Numbered from the stretch's first letter, positions 8,574 through 18,144 are shown. The stretch: 64,000 nucleotides of DNA from Streptomyces sp. (GCF_019510245.1 NZ_JAEKKT010000177.1:1-64000), one strand, 5' to 3'. The notes: a model not told the origin generated them from the sequence alone. Numbers and translations are program-made.

Positions 8574-8624
8574 TTGACAGGTGCACGTGCGATGCCTAGG
8601 TTCGCCGATACACCCGATGTATCG
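8574..8624 (+). promoter_or_regulatory. Sigma-70-type promoter with overlapping operator for the GH95-GH97 operon
   Basis: TTGACA (8574-8579) and TAGGTT (8597-8602) are separated by 17 bp, close to ideal for the housekeeping sigma factor. CGATACACCCGATGTATCG (8606-8624), a palindrome with perfect 7-bp arms, covers the expected transcription start. A repressor bound there would block initiation. The form suits LacI- or GntR-family sugar regulators; no regulator gene of either kind is in the window. Confidence 0.7.
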
Positions 8625-8651
8625 ATGATCCGTCAGGTATGGAGGACGATG

Positions 8652-10988
8652 ATGACCTCACACCCGGACGCACGTTCACCGGTCCCCCGCAGAGCCGTAC
8701 TCGGCACCGCCCTCGGCGGCGCGGCGGTCGCCGCGCTGCCCGGGGCCGCCCACGCGGCATCGACGGCACCGGCCCTCGCCGCCCACGGGGAGCAGGAGAA
8801 GCCCGCCGGAGCCGGACACCCCTGGAAACTCCGCGACACCATGACCACCGACGGCGCCTGGGAGCGGTTCCTGCGCGGTCAGGACCTGCTGTGGACCAGG
8901 CTGCCGACCCTCTGGTACGAGGGGCCGTTCCTCGGCGACGGGCTGCTCGGCAGCATGGTCTACCAGGAGCCGGGCGCCAACCAGATCCGCCTGACCGTCC
9001 AGCACGGCCGGGTCCAGGACCACCGCCCGCAGTTCGGCAGCGGCTGGGGCACCGCACGCCTGCCCGTCGGGCACCTCACCCTCGAACCGGCCGGCACCAT
9101 CACCGCCGTCGACTGGCGCCTCAGCCTGTGGAACGCCGAACTCACCGGCACCGTCACCACCACCGCCGGCACCCTCACCCTCGCCGCCCTCATCCACGAC
9201 GAGGTCCTCGCCGTCCGCGCCACGGCCGCCGGCGGCGAGCGCGTCACCTGGACCTTCCACCCGGAGGAGGCCATCAGCCCCCGCAAGATCCAGGAGGCCC
9301 CGCCGGCCGGCTACACCGCCAACCCGCCCTGGACCACCCGGACCACGGCCGACGGCACCGAACAGGTCCTCCAGCCGCTGACCGGCGGCGGCCAGACGGC
9401 CACCTCCTACCGCCGTTCCGGCGACGAGCTGCTGCTGAGCGTCGGCCACAGCTTCCCCTCGGACAGCGCCGCCGAGGCCGACTCCCGGCGGAATCTGCAC
9501 CGTGTTGTGTCATACGGCACGCTCAGGCGACGCCACACCCGGTGGTGGCACGCCTTCTACCGGAAGAGCTTCGTCTCCTTCCCCGACCAGCGGCTGCAGA
9601 GCTTCCACTGGATCCAGCTCTACAAGGTCGCCTCCGCCAGCCGCGCCGACGGCCCGGTCATGGCCACCCCCGGCCCCTGGCTGGAGCCCACTCCCTGGCC
9701 GGCGGTCTGGTGGAACCTCAACGTCCAGCTGGAGTACTGGCTCATCCACGCCTTCAACCACCCGGAACTGGACTCCCTCGCCACCACCCTGCGCCAGAGC
9801 CAGGAACAGCTCACCGCCAACGTGCCCGCCGCCTACCGCCCGGACAGCTCGGGCATCGGCCGCAGCTCCGACATGTTCGCCGACCGCGAGGTGGGACAAC
9901 CGGGAACCGGCGCCGAGACCGGCGACCTCACCTGGGCGCTGCACAACGTCTGGCTGTCGTACCGCCACTCCATGGACAAGTCCCTGCTGCGCGACACGAT
10001 CTATCCGCTGCTGCGCCGCACGATCAACTACTACTGGCACTTCCTCACCCCGGGCAGCGACGGCAGGCTGCACCTGCCGAGCACGCTCTCGCCCGAGTAC
10101 CCCGTCGTCCCGCCGCAGGACACCAACTACGACCTCGCCCTGATCCGCTGGGGCTGCCAGACCCTCCTCGACTCCGCCGAACTGCTCGGTGTCGACGACG
10201 AGCTGAAGCCACGCTGGCAGGAGATACTGGCCCGGCTCACCTCGTACCCGGTCGACGGCAACGGCTTCATGATCGGCGCCGACACCCCGTACGACCAGTC
10301 CCACCGCCACTACTCGCACCTGCTGATGGTCTACCCGCTGTACCTCGTCAACTGGGACCAGCCGGAGAACCGCGACCTCATCACGAAGTCCGTCGTGCAC
10401 TGGCACGCGCTGACCGGCGCCCACCGCGGCTACAGCTACACCGGGGCCGCCTCGATGTACGCGATGACCGGCGACGGCGACACCGCCATCGGCTACCTGC
10501 GGAAGTTCTTCGACCCCACGACCCGCTACCCCTGCCGGGCCAACACGCACTACACCGAGGCCGGTCCGGTCATCGAGACCCCGCTGTCCGCCTCGCAGTC
10601 CCTGCACGACATGTTCTGCCAGAGCTGGGGCGGGATCATCCGCGTCTTCCCGGCCGTCCCGACCGCCTGGGCGGACCTCACCCTGCACGACTTCCGCACC
10701 CAGGGCGCCTTCCTGGTGAGCGCGGTGCGCAAGGCCAGCAGCACCCGGTTCATCCGGATCCGCAGCCTCGCCGGCGAGCCCCTCAAGCTCCGGCACGGCC
10801 TGACCGGCCGGCTCACCGTCCTGCTCGACGACGGCACCCCGGCCCGCACCCACGACCTCGGCGACGGCACCCTCGCCATCGACCTGCCCCGCGGCCGCGA
10901 GGTCCTCGTGTACTCAGGCACCCGCCCCGACCTCGTCATCGCCCCCGTCGCCGTCAGTGAACCGGGCGCGGCGTGGGGACTGCCGTAA
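8652..10988 (+). CDS. Secreted GH95-type glycoside hydrolase (alpha-L-fucosidase / alpha-L-galactosidase family)
   Basis: A 778-residue protein beginning with a twin-arginine-style signal (SPVPRRAVLGTALGGAAVAA, with AHA cleavage). The N-terminal beta domain (FLGDGLLGSMVY) is followed by the (alpha/alpha)6 barrel with WWNLNVQLEYW, which supplies the two Asn residues that position catalytic water in GH95, and by the SHRHYSHLLMVYPL region typical of the family. GH95 enzymes are inverting exo-glycosidases acting on fucosyl or L-galactosyl ends of plant or mucin glycans; the exact substrate cannot be read from sequence. ATG 8652 lies 6 nt from GGAGG. The GH97 gene follows after 25 bp, so the two are co-transcribed from the promoter at 8574. 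Confidence 0.82.
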   Translation: MTSHPDARSPVPRRAVLGTALGGAAVAALPGAAHAASTAPALAAHGEQEKPAGAGHPWKLRDTMTTDGAWERFLRGQDLLWTRLPTLWYEGPFLGDGLLGSMVYQEPGANQIRLTVQHGRVQDHRPQFGSGWGTARLPVGHLTLEPAGTITAVDWRLSLWNAELTGTVTTTAGTLTLAALIHDEVLAVRATAAGGERVTWTFHPEEAISPRKIQEAPPAGYTANPPWTTRTTADGTEQVLQPLTGGGQTATSYRRSGDELLLSVGHSFPSDSAAEADSRRNLHRVVSYGTLRRRHTRWWHAFYRKSFVSFPDQRLQSFHWIQLYKVASASRADGPVMATPGPWLEPTPWPAVWWNLNVQLEYWLIHAFNHPELDSLATTLRQSQEQLTANVPAAYRPDSSGIGRSSDMFADREVGQPGTGAETGDLTWALHNVWLSYRHSMDKSLLRDTIYPLLRRTINYYWHFLTPGSDGRLHLPSTLSPEYPVVPPQDTNYDLALIRWGCQTLLDSAELLGVDDELKPRWQEILARLTSYPVDGNGFMIGADTPYDQSHRHYSHLLMVYPLYLVNWDQPENRDLITKSVVHWHALTGAHRGYSYTGAASMYAMTGDGDTAIGYLRKFFDPTTRYPCRANTHYTEAGPVIETPLSASQSLHDMFCQSWGGIIRVFPAVPTAWADLTLHDFRTQGAFLVSAVRKASSTRFIRIRSLAGEPLKLRHGLTGRLTVLLDDGTPARTHDLGDGTLAIDLPRGREVLVYSGTRPDLVIAPVAVSEPGAAWGLP

Positions 10989-11013
10989 CCACCGACCGTA
11001 AGGCAGCGTTCAC

Positions 11014-12906
11014 ATGGCCGTTCCACTCCCAAGAAGCATGGTCGCCGCACTCTGTGCCGGGCTGGCGGCCACCCTCCTCACCACCGCGCCCGCACGGGCC
11101 GAGCAGCAGCCGCACGCCTGGACCGTCACCGAGGCGGCCCACGCACCCCGTGCCCGGATCGCCCTCGACGACACCACCGGCACCCTCAGTCTCACGGTCT
11201 CGCGTGACGGCCGGACCGTCGTCGAGCCGTCGCCCGTCGGTATCGTCACCCAGCAGGCCGACCTCTCCCAGGGGTTGCGCTTCCTGCACCGCAAGGACCG
11301 CACGGTCGAGGAGCACTACCGGGCGAAGTCCGGCAAGCGCCTGGACCGCCGGGTGCGCATGAACGAGACCCGGCTGTCCTTCGCCACCGCCGCCGGCGCC
11401 CGCCTCGACCTCGTCGTCCGCGCCTCCGCCGACGGCATCGCCTACCGCTACGTCCTGCCGGCCGGGTACGGCGACGTCCTCGGCGAGACCTCCGCGTTCA
11501 ATCTGCCGGCCGACGCGGGAGCCTGGCTCAGCACCTACCGGGTCGACAACGAGGGCCAGTTCAACCAGTACACCGCCGCCACCGCCCCGACCGGCGAGTA
11601 CTCCGACCAGGCCCTGTTCGCCACCGACGGCGGTTACACCCTGCTCGCGGAGTCCGACCTCACCGGCACCTACTCCGGCGCCCGGCTCGCGCACACGCAG
11701 GGCACCGGCACGTACCGCGTCAAGCTCGCCGACAGCCAGGTCCACACCGACGGCGCCCTCACCACCCCCTGGCGCGCCATGATCACCGGGGACCTCGCCA
11801 CCGTCACCCGGTCGACCTTCACCGACGATCTCGCGCCCGCCTCCAAGGTCGCCGACACCTCCTGGATCCGTCCCGGCACGGTGCTGTGGACCTGGCTGGC
11901 CGGCGGCCGCACCGCGGGCCAGAGCCTCGACGCGCAGAAGGCGTACGTCGACTACGCGGCCGCACACCACTGGCCCTACGAGGCCGTCGACTCCGGCTGG
12001 TACTTCAAGAAGGACGAGTGGGACGTCACCGACCCCGACTGGCAGACCGACAGCTGGATGCCCCAGCTCGTCGACTACGCACGGGCCAAGGGCGTCGGGA
12101 TCATCGTCTGGATCCACCAGCGCGACCTCGACACCCCCGAGGAACGCGCCCAGTGGCTGCCGACCCTGGAACGCTGGGGCGTCAAGGGAGTCAAGATCGA
12201 CTTCATGAACTCCGAGGCGCAGTCCATGTTCCAGTGGTATGACACGATCCTCGCGGAGACCGCCGCGCACCACCTCATGGTCGACTTCCACGGCGCCACC
12301 CTGCCCAAGGGCATCCAGCGCACCTGGCCCCAGGTGATGACCATGGAGGCCGTCGGCGGCGAGGAGAAGCGCACCAACACCGCCGCCCACCTCACCACCC
12401 TGCCCTTCACCCGCAACGTCATCGGCTCCATGGACTTCACCCCCGGCGGCTTCCAGCGGGTCGGCCTGCGCCCCGACTCCGACGCGGCCGAGCTCGGGCT
12501 CACCGTCGCCTACGAGTCGGGGCTCCAGATGTTCGCGGGCACCCCCGAGTCGTACGACCAACGGCCCCTCGCCCGGGACTTCCTCGACCAGGAGCCCGCC
12601 GCCTGGGACGACACCCGGCTGCTGGCCGGCAGCCCCGGACAGGAGGCCGTGCTCGCCCGCCGCAGCGGGGACCGCTGGTTCCTCGGCGGGGTCTACGCCG
12701 GCGCCGCCCACACCGCCACCGTGCCGCTCACCGTCGGCCGGGGCCGGTGGCTGGTGCAGACGATCAGGGACGGCGCCGACGGCCTCGTCCAGGACAGCCG
12801 AGTGCTGCGCGGAGGCGACGAGCTGAGCGTCGACGTGGTCGCCAATGGCGGCTTCGCCGGGATCGCCTGCCGCTGGCACCCGGGCCTCACCACCTGCTAC
12901 CGCTGA
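11014..12906 (+). CDS. Secreted GH97 glycoside hydrolase, retaining alpha-galactosidase type
   Basis: A 630-residue protein with a Sec signal peptide (MVAALCAGLAATLLTTAPARA), an N-terminal beta-sandwich, a (beta/alpha)8 barrel and a C-terminal beta domain. Key motifs are YEAVDSGWY, GVKIDFMNSEAQ and MTMEAVGGEE. The Asp of KIDFM (about residue 396) matches the nucleophile of retaining GH97 alpha-galactosidases; inverting SusB-like alpha-glucosidases lack an Asp there. It probably removes alpha-galactosyl ends from oligosaccharides outside the cell, working with the GH95 protein encoded just upstream. Its last 10 bp overlap the end of the convergent squalene/phytoene synthase gene. Confidence 0.85.
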   Translation: MAVPLPRSMVAALCAGLAATLLTTAPARAEQQPHAWTVTEAAHAPRARIALDDTTGTLSLTVSRDGRTVVEPSPVGIVTQQADLSQGLRFLHRKDRTVEEHYRAKSGKRLDRRVRMNETRLSFATAAGARLDLVVRASADGIAYRYVLPAGYGDVLGETSAFNLPADAGAWLSTYRVDNEGQFNQYTAATAPTGEYSDQALFATDGGYTLLAESDLTGTYSGARLAHTQGTGTYRVKLADSQVHTDGALTTPWRAMITGDLATVTRSTFTDDLAPASKVADTSWIRPGTVLWTWLAGGRTAGQSLDAQKAYVDYAAAHHWPYEAVDSGWYFKKDEWDVTDPDWQTDSWMPQLVDYARAKGVGIIVWIHQRDLDTPEERAQWLPTLERWGVKGVKIDFMNSEAQSMFQWYDTILAETAAHHLMVDFHGATLPKGIQRTWPQVMTMEAVGGEEKRTNTAAHLTTLPFTRNVIGSMDFTPGGFQRVGLRPDSDAAELGLTVAYESGLQMFAGTPESYDQRPLARDFLDQEPAAWDDTRLLAGSPGQEAVLARRSGDRWFLGGVYAGAAHTATVPLTVGRGRWLVQTIRDGADGLVQDSRVLRGGDELSVDVVANGGFAGIACRWHPGLTTCYR

Positions 12907-13811
12907 GCGCGCACCGCCGCCCGGCGGGCACCGAGCAACAGCCTGAGGGTGCCCGCCGTGGACGGTGACGCGGAACCCCGCAGCACCCCCGTACCGCGGG
13001 CGAGTACGGCCTCCGCGGTCATCAGCTCGATCTCGACGAGGGCGCTCACCATCGGCCGGTGGGCGGCCGGCATCAGGTCCAGCACCTCCCGCCCGGACCG
13101 CAGATCAACCCGGGCCCTGTCGACCTCGTGCTCCACGAGGGATCGCAGACCGTCGGAGGCCCGGCCCGCTTCGAGGTCCGCCACCGTGACCGAGAAGCGC
13201 TTCAGGGTCTCCGCCGGGATCCCCAGGTGCCCCTCCCGCAGGTCCTCGGCGAGGTCGTTGACGAAGTCCAGTCGCTGGCTGCCGTCGATGAGCGTGCGGC
13301 AGCCCGCCCGGAACCGCCCGTCGGGGTCGCTGCCCGGCCCCAGCAGTCCGGCGATCGGCAGGAAGGCGGGCAGCGAGTAGGCGTCCACATAGGCCTGGTA
13401 GTCGGCCTCCGTCGCGAAGCCGTCGAACTCCAGCTCGGCCGCGGCGGTGGCCAGGTACGACTCCACGGCCTCCCGGTGCCGCGGGTAGGTCGTGACGGTG
13501 TGCAACAGGGTGCGGATCAGCGGATCGTCACTGGTCCCGGTCTCCAGCCCGGTGCGCACCCGCTTCTCCCAGGCGTCCCAGGCCGCCGCCCGCTCCGGCT
13601 TCGGGCCGGAGTCGAGGAGTGTGTCCCCGTGGTGCATCACCGCGGTCGCGGCCACCACATGCGGCAGAACGGCGGGCGGCAGCAGCACCCGGCAGGCCAG
13701 GTAGGCGCTGCGCCGGTACCGCCGCACCAGCCGACGCTGGACGCCGTAGTCCCGGCGCAGTTCCGGGTCCGTGACGCCTGCCGCGGTCAGGGTGTTGTTC
13801 CACGCGCTCAC
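12897..13811 (-). CDS. Squalene/phytoene synthase family protein
   Basis: A 304-residue all-helical prenyl transferase-like protein. The two Asp-rich Mg-binding motifs are visible: HHGDTLLD (DxxxD type) near residue 70 and LDFVNDLAEDL near residue 175. The family joins two prenyl diphosphates head to head (GGPP to phytoene, FPP to squalene). No carotenoid or hopanoid partner genes are nearby, so substrate and product are open. The GTG start at 13811 gives the family's usual beginning (SAWNNTLTAAG) but has no clear ribosome site. The gene overlaps GH97 tail to tail. Confidence 0.75.
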   Translation of the reverse strand: MSAWNNTLTAAGVTDPELRRDYGVQRRLVRRYRRSAYLACRVLLPPAVLPHVVAATAVMHHGDTLLDSGPKPERAAAWDAWEKRVRTGLETGTSDDPLIRTLLHTVTTYPRHREAVESYLATAAAELEFDGFATEADYQAYVDAYSLPAFLPIAGLLGPGSDPDGRFRAGCRTLIDGSQRLDFVNDLAEDLREGHLGIPAETLKRFSVTVADLEAGRASDGLRSLVEHEVDRARVDLRSGREVLDLMPAAHRPMVSALVEIELMTAEAVLARGTGVLRGSASPSTAGTLRLLLGARRAAVRAQR

Positions 13812-13867
13812 GCAGTGATCGTAGAGGGTGCCGGGGACCGCCCGGTCGGGGGACGTGAACCGTGCTC

Positions 13868-14830
13868 TCAGGAGAGGGAGTTCAGGAATTCGAGCAGCGC
13901 CGCGTTCACCTCGTCCGGCCGCTCCTGCTGGGTCCAGTGCCCGCAGCCCGCCAGCTTCACGGGCTCGCGCACCAGGTTCGGCATCAACTCGGGCAGCCGC
14001 GCGATGAGTTCGGGTGTGCCGGGGAACGCCGGGACCAGGTCGCGGTCGCCGTAGACGTACAGCGCGGGCGGGGTGACGGCGGCGCCCTGCCAGGGGGCGG
14101 TGAGCTCCCAGTTGCGGTCGAGGTTGCGGTACCAGTTGAGGGCGCCGGTGAAGCCGTGGGAGAAGCTCTCGGTGAGCGCGTCGAGGTCGGCCTCGGTGAA
14201 CCACCCCGGCAGGGACTCCGGATCCGGCATGTCCGCGAGCCAGCCGCGCTCGGGGTCGACCAGGGGCTGCCGGATCTCACCGGTGCCGGCGCCGTCGCCG
14301 GAGGCCATGGTGAAGAACTTCCGCAGCGTGGCGCGCGGGTCGCGGCCGAACTCGGCGTCGGCGACACCCGGCCGGTTGAAGTAGTTCCAGTAGAAGCGCC
14401 CGCCGAACCTCCGGTCCATCGTCTCCAGCGGCGGCTGCGCCCCGCGGAACGGCGGCGGCACGCTCAGCCCGGCCACCCCGCGCACCAGGTCGGGCCGGAA
14501 CAGCGCGGTGTGCCAGGCGACCGGCGCCCCCCAGTCGTGCCCGACGACGAACGCCCGCTCCTCGCCCAGCTCCCGGATCAGTCCGACGACATCGCCGACC
14601 AGCTGGAAGATCCCGTACGCCTCGACGTCCGCGGGACGATCACTGCTGCCGTACCCGCGCTGGTCGGGGGCGACCACGTGGAAGCCGGCCTCGGCCAGCG
14701 GGCCGAACTGGTGCTGCCAGGAGTGCCAGGACTCGGGGAACCCGTGCAGCAGCAGGACCAGCGGGCCGGTACCTTCCTCGGCGATGTGCAGCCGGATCCC
14801 GTTCACGTCGACCATTCGATGCTGAACCAT
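13868..14830 (-). CDS. Alpha/beta hydrolase, epoxide hydrolase type
   Basis: A 320-residue alpha/beta-hydrolase. Seen in order: HGFPESWHSW (oxyanion HGFP), PDQRGYGSSDRP, GHDWG with the Asp nucleophile typical of epoxide hydrolases and dehalogenases, and GHWTQQERP carrying the catalytic His near the C-terminus. FYWNYF could supply a ring-opening Tyr. It converts an epoxide to a diol through an ester intermediate; the natural substrate is unknown. The start could be ATG 14830, GTG 14836 or ATG 14815; none has a good ribosome site. It precedes the squalene/phytoene synthase on the same strand by 57 bp, so a terpenoid epoxide substrate is conceivable but unproven. Confidence 0.85.
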   Translation of the reverse strand: MVQHRMVDVNGIRLHIAEEGTGPLVLLLHGFPESWHSWQHQFGPLAEAGFHVVAPDQRGYGSSDRPADVEAYGIFQLVGDVVGLIRELGEERAFVVGHDWGAPVAWHTALFRPDLVRGVAGLSVPPPFRGAQPPLETMDRRFGGRFYWNYFNRPGVADAEFGRDPRATLRKFFTMASGDGAGTGEIRQPLVDPERGWLADMPDPESLPGWFTEADLDALTESFSHGFTGALNWYRNLDRNWELTAPWQGAAVTPPALYVYGDRDLVPAFPGTPELIARLPELMPNLVREPVKLAGCGHWTQQERPDEVNAALLEFLNSLS

Positions 14831-14873
14831 GTGCACGAGCGTACGCGCAATGATCTTCGGCTACCCGTCGTGG

Positions 14874-14908
14874 CCGGCTCCGGCGGCCGGGGAGGCGTCC
14901 GGAGCCGG
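14874..14908 (-). terminator. Hairpin downstream of the aldehyde dehydrogenase
   Basis: CCGGCTCCGG (14874-14883) pairs perfectly with CCGGAGCCGG (14899-14908) across a 15-nt loop. It lies about 50 bp beyond the aldehyde dehydrogenase stop and in front of the hydrolase start. A second GC-rich stem follows near 14915-14935. There is no U-run, as is usual for actinomycete terminators. Confidence 0.5.
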
Positions 14909-14960
14909 CGGCGGTCCGGGGCCGGGACCCCCGGTCCGCCGGGTACCGCCGGCGCGGCGC

Positions 14961-16421
14961 TCAGAACGGGTAGTGCGCCTGCTGGGTCGAGAGGGTCACC
15001 CAGCGGGTGTTGGAGAACGCCTCGATGCCCCACCGCCCGCCGAACCGGCCGTACCCGGAGGCCTTGATCCCGCCGAAGGGCGCGTGCGGTTCGTCGGCCA
15101 CGGACTGGTCGTTGATGTGGACGATCCCGGTACGGATCCGGCGCGCGACCGCGAGCCCGTGGGTGGCGTTCTCGGTGATGATGCCGCAGGTCAGACCGTT
15201 GTCCGTGTCGTTGGCGAGGGCGATCGCGGCCGCGTCGTCGGTGAACGTCTCGACGACGCCGAGCGGTCCGAAGGCCTCCGCGTAGTACAGCTCGGCGTCC
15301 TTGGGGACGTCGGCGAGGACGGTCGCCGGATGCACCGCGCCCTCCGGCCGGCCGCCCCCGGTGAGCACGGTGGCGCCCTTGCCGACCGCGTCCGCCACCA
15401 GCCCGGCCACCCGCTCCGCGGCGGACGCGGTGACCAGCGGGCCCACCACCGTGCGCGGGTCGCCCGGATCACCGGACGGGAGGGCGGCGACCTTGGCGCT
15501 GAGCTTCTGGACGAACTCGTCGGCGAGGGACTCGTGGACGAGGATGCGGTCCCCCGACATGCAGATCTGCCCGGAGTTCATGAACATGCTGAAGGTGACG
15601 GCGTCCACCGCGTAGTCCACGTCGGCGTCCGCGAGGACGAGCACCGCGTTCTTGCCGCCCAGCTCCAGCACCGCCGGCTTGAGGTGCCGTGCCGCGTGGG
15701 TGCCGATGATCCGGCCGACGCCGGTGGAGCCGGTGAAGTTCACCGCCCGTACCCGCGGGTCGGCGATCAGCGCCTCCGCGATCTGGGCCGCGTCCTCACG
15801 GGCGTTGGTGACCACGTTCAGCACGCCGTCGGGCAGCCCGGCCTCGCGGAGCACGTCCGCGACGAGCAGCCCGCAGGCGATCGGCGCGTCCTCGCTGGGT
15901 TTGACGACGACCGTGTTGCCGGCGGCGAGCGGCGCCGCGACCGCACGGACACCGAGGATGACCGGGGCGTTCCACGGCGCGAACGCCGCCACCACGCCGA
16001 GCGGCTCCCGTACCGCGAGCCCCAGGGCGCCCGCCTCCTGGGCGCTCAGCACCTCGCCCCGCGGCGCGGTGATCGCGGCTGCGGCCTCGCGCAGGATGTT
16101 CGCGGCGAGACCCACGTTGAAACCGGCCCACGGCCGGGTGCCGCCGACCTCCTGGGCCATGAGGTCGGCGACCTGCTGCGCGCGTGACTCCAGCAGGTCG
16201 GCGGCCTTGAGGAAGATCGCGCGGCGGGCGAAGGGGGCGAGCGCGGCCCACGCCTCGAAGGCCGCGTCGGCGGCGTCCACGGCGCGGGTCACGTCCTCGG
16301 GCCCGGCCGCGGCGACCGTGGCGTAGACCTCGCCGGTGTAGGGGGCGATGTCCTCGGTGGTGCGGCCGGACAGGGCGGGGACGTCCTTGCCGCCGATCAG
16401 AAGTTCGCGAATGAGGGGCAT
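14961..16421 (-). CDS. NAD(P)-dependent aldehyde dehydrogenase (vanillin/salicylaldehyde dehydrogenase-like)
   Basis: A 486-residue ALDH with all hallmarks: FAPWNAPVILG, VVKPSEDAP, FTGSTGVGR, the general-base Glu in LELGGKN and the catalytic Cys in NSGQICMSG, then HAPFGGIKASGYGRFGG. It oxidises an aldehyde to its acid with NAD(P). The overall look (FGGIKASGYGRFGGRWGIEAF) resembles aromatic-aldehyde dehydrogenases, but substrate is inference. ATG 16421 starts the domain; an upstream in-frame TTG at 16457 is less likely. The APC permease ends 33 bp upstream, so the pair probably forms an uptake-and-oxidation operon, for example for an amine or amino-acid-derived substrate. Confidence 0.85.
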   Translation of the reverse strand: MPLIRELLIGGKDVPALSGRTTEDIAPYTGEVYATVAAAGPEDVTRAVDAADAAFEAWAALAPFARRAIFLKAADLLESRAQQVADLMAQEVGGTRPWAGFNVGLAANILREAAAAITAPRGEVLSAQEAGALGLAVREPLGVVAAFAPWNAPVILGVRAVAAPLAAGNTVVVKPSEDAPIACGLLVADVLREAGLPDGVLNVVTNAREDAAQIAEALIADPRVRAVNFTGSTGVGRIIGTHAARHLKPAVLELGGKNAVLVLADADVDYAVDAVTFSMFMNSGQICMSGDRILVHESLADEFVQKLSAKVAALPSGDPGDPRTVVGPLVTASAAERVAGLVADAVGKGATVLTGGGRPEGAVHPATVLADVPKDAELYYAEAFGPLGVVETFTDDAAAIALANDTDNGLTCGIITENATHGLAVARRIRTGIVHINDQSVADEPHAPFGGIKASGYGRFGGRWGIEAFSNTRWVTLSTQQAHYPF

Positions 16422-16453
16422 GGACGCAACCGTAGGAGCAGCATGTTTAGGAT

Positions 16454-17998
16454 TCAAGCATTTGTGCTCCGCTTGTCGGCGGCGGCGGCCGCCCGGGTCG
16501 GGCGGCCCAGCGCCCAGAACAGCACACCGAGGAGCATGAATCCGACGAGCGGGACCAGCTCCGTCAGCAGGTACTTGCCGCGCTCGGCGTGGGTCCAGCC
16601 GTCCGGTGCGTAGTCGGCGCCGAACCAGTGGTCGCCCGCCCCCGGCGCGACCAGCTGCACGCTGGCGAAGAGGATGAGCAGGGTGAGGACCACGCTGATG
16701 ACCCAGGGGAGGGGGGCCTTGTAGGGGCGGGGTGTGTCCGGGTACCTGCGGCGCAGGAACGGGAGCGCCGGGAAGATGCCCAGGTAGCTGACGAGGGTGG
16801 TGGAGACGGCGAGACCGAGGACCGCGCCGAAGAGCTTGGCCGCGCTGCCGTTGGTGAGCTGGTGGGCGAGGATCAGGACACCGGTGGAGACCAGGCCGCT
16901 GAGGATGTTCACCCGGACCGGGGTGCCGAACCGGCTGGAGATGACGCCGAGGAAGCGGGGCGCGGCGCCGTCGTAGCCCGAGACGGCCAGGGCGCGGTCC
17001 GAACCCATGATCCAGGTGACGCCCGAGGACAGCACCGTGAGGATGAACATGATCCCGGCCAGGTCCCCGAGCACGGTGCCGAACCCGCTGAGCGTGGCCG
17101 TGCCGTCGGCGCCGACATGGCCGCCGTACACCGTGAAGACCTGGCGGATCGCGTCGACGAAGCCGCCGAGGCCGGTGATCGCCTTGACCGGCAGGACGAG
17201 CAGGATGCCGAGGATCGGCAGCGCGTAGAGGAGGACGGAGAGCACGGCGCTGCGGAAGATGCCGTAGGGGATGTCCTTCTGCGGGTTCGTCATCTCGTCG
17301 CCGGCCGTGTTGGGCAGCTCGAAACCGACGTAGTTGAACATCAGGACCGGGACCAGGGCGACGAACCCCGCGTAGGTCGGCGAGAAGTCACCGGCGCCGA
17401 AGCCGTGCAGGCCGTGCTGGATCCCGTACACCACGACCGTGACGGTGAACAGGCCGAGCAGCACGAACCGGCTCCAGGCGCCGATGGTCGGGATCCACTT
17501 GCCGACGTCGAAGGAGAGGATCGCCGCGAGTACGCCCACCCAGACGAAGACGACGGTGAAGACGTAGAAGGCGGGGGTGCTCAGGTCCTTCCCGCCGTTG
17601 AAGAAGGTCGTGAACGCCGTGACGGCGGAGACGGCGAGGGTGCCGCCCAGCCACACCGGGTTGGTGATCCAGTACAGGAAGTTGTTGACGGCGCCGGCCA
17701 GCCGCCCGAAGGCCCGGCTGGTCCAGATGTAGGGGCCGCCCTCGTCGGGGAAGGCGGCCCCCAGTTCGGCGATCAGCAGCGCGGACGGCACGAAGAACAC
17801 CACTGCCAGCACGATCAGCCAGGTGAAGGCCTCGGCACCGGACGAGGCCACGGCACCGATGGTGTCCACCCCGACGATGGTGCACAGCAGGAAGAACAGG
17901 ATGTCGAAGCGGCCGAAGTGCTTGCGCAGCTTCTGCCGTTCCACCTGGGCGGCGGCCGGCGCGTCGACCGGCTCGGGTGCGATGGGGGCAGCGGTCAC
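16454..17998 (-). CDS. APC-superfamily amino acid/amine permease
   Basis: A 514-residue transporter with about twelve membrane spans. The first span contains the APC substrate motif region (ILFFLLCTIVGVDTIGAVAS), and ELGAAFPDEGGPYIWTSRAFG is a typical APC loop. It imports an amino acid, polyamine or related cation by proton or solute exchange. GTG 17998 has GGAG upstream at good spacing; reading from further upstream would add a 35-residue polar extension. The neighbouring aldehyde dehydrogenase suggests the import substrate is oxidised via an aldehyde, as in amine catabolism. Confidence 0.85.
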   Translation of the reverse strand: MTAAPIAPEPVDAPAAAQVERQKLRKHFGRFDILFFLLCTIVGVDTIGAVASSGAEAFTWLIVLAVVFFVPSALLIAELGAAFPDEGGPYIWTSRAFGRLAGAVNNFLYWITNPVWLGGTLAVSAVTAFTTFFNGGKDLSTPAFYVFTVVFVWVGVLAAILSFDVGKWIPTIGAWSRFVLLGLFTVTVVVYGIQHGLHGFGAGDFSPTYAGFVALVPVLMFNYVGFELPNTAGDEMTNPQKDIPYGIFRSAVLSVLLYALPILGILLVLPVKAITGLGGFVDAIRQVFTVYGGHVGADGTATLSGFGTVLGDLAGIMFILTVLSSGVTWIMGSDRALAVSGYDGAAPRFLGVISSRFGTPVRVNILSGLVSTGVLILAHQLTNGSAAKLFGAVLGLAVSTTLVSYLGIFPALPFLRRRYPDTPRPYKAPLPWVISVVLTLLILFASVQLVAPGAGDHWFGADYAPDGWTHAERGKYLLTELVPLVGFMLLGVLFWALGRPTRAAAAADKRSTNA

Positions 17999-18044
17999 CG
18001 GGAGCTCCAGCGTGCTCGGGAGGGGCGCGATTCGGCCATGGTCC

Positions 18045-18085
18045 ACTGCACCGCACAAGCGCACAAGCGTTTGGGCCCAAGTCGT
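18045..18085 (-). promoter_or_regulatory. Candidate operator upstream of the permease-ALDH operon
   Basis: GCACAAGC occurs twice in direct tandem (18053-18068) and is followed by the perfect palindrome TTGGGCCCAA (18071-18080). The cluster sits 55-85 bp before the permease start. A regulator is not identifiable. Confidence 0.3.
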
Positions 18086-18144
18086 GACCATCGTCCCGGG
18101 CACTCATAGCCGACGGAAACCTGCCGGAAACGCGGGGCCCGGCG

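Noticed and set aside
12897..14830. Squalene/phytoene synthase and epoxide hydrolase considered as a terpene gene cluster
   Set aside because: No prenyltransferase, desaturase, cyclase or P450 partner is intact nearby; two genes on one strand are not enough.
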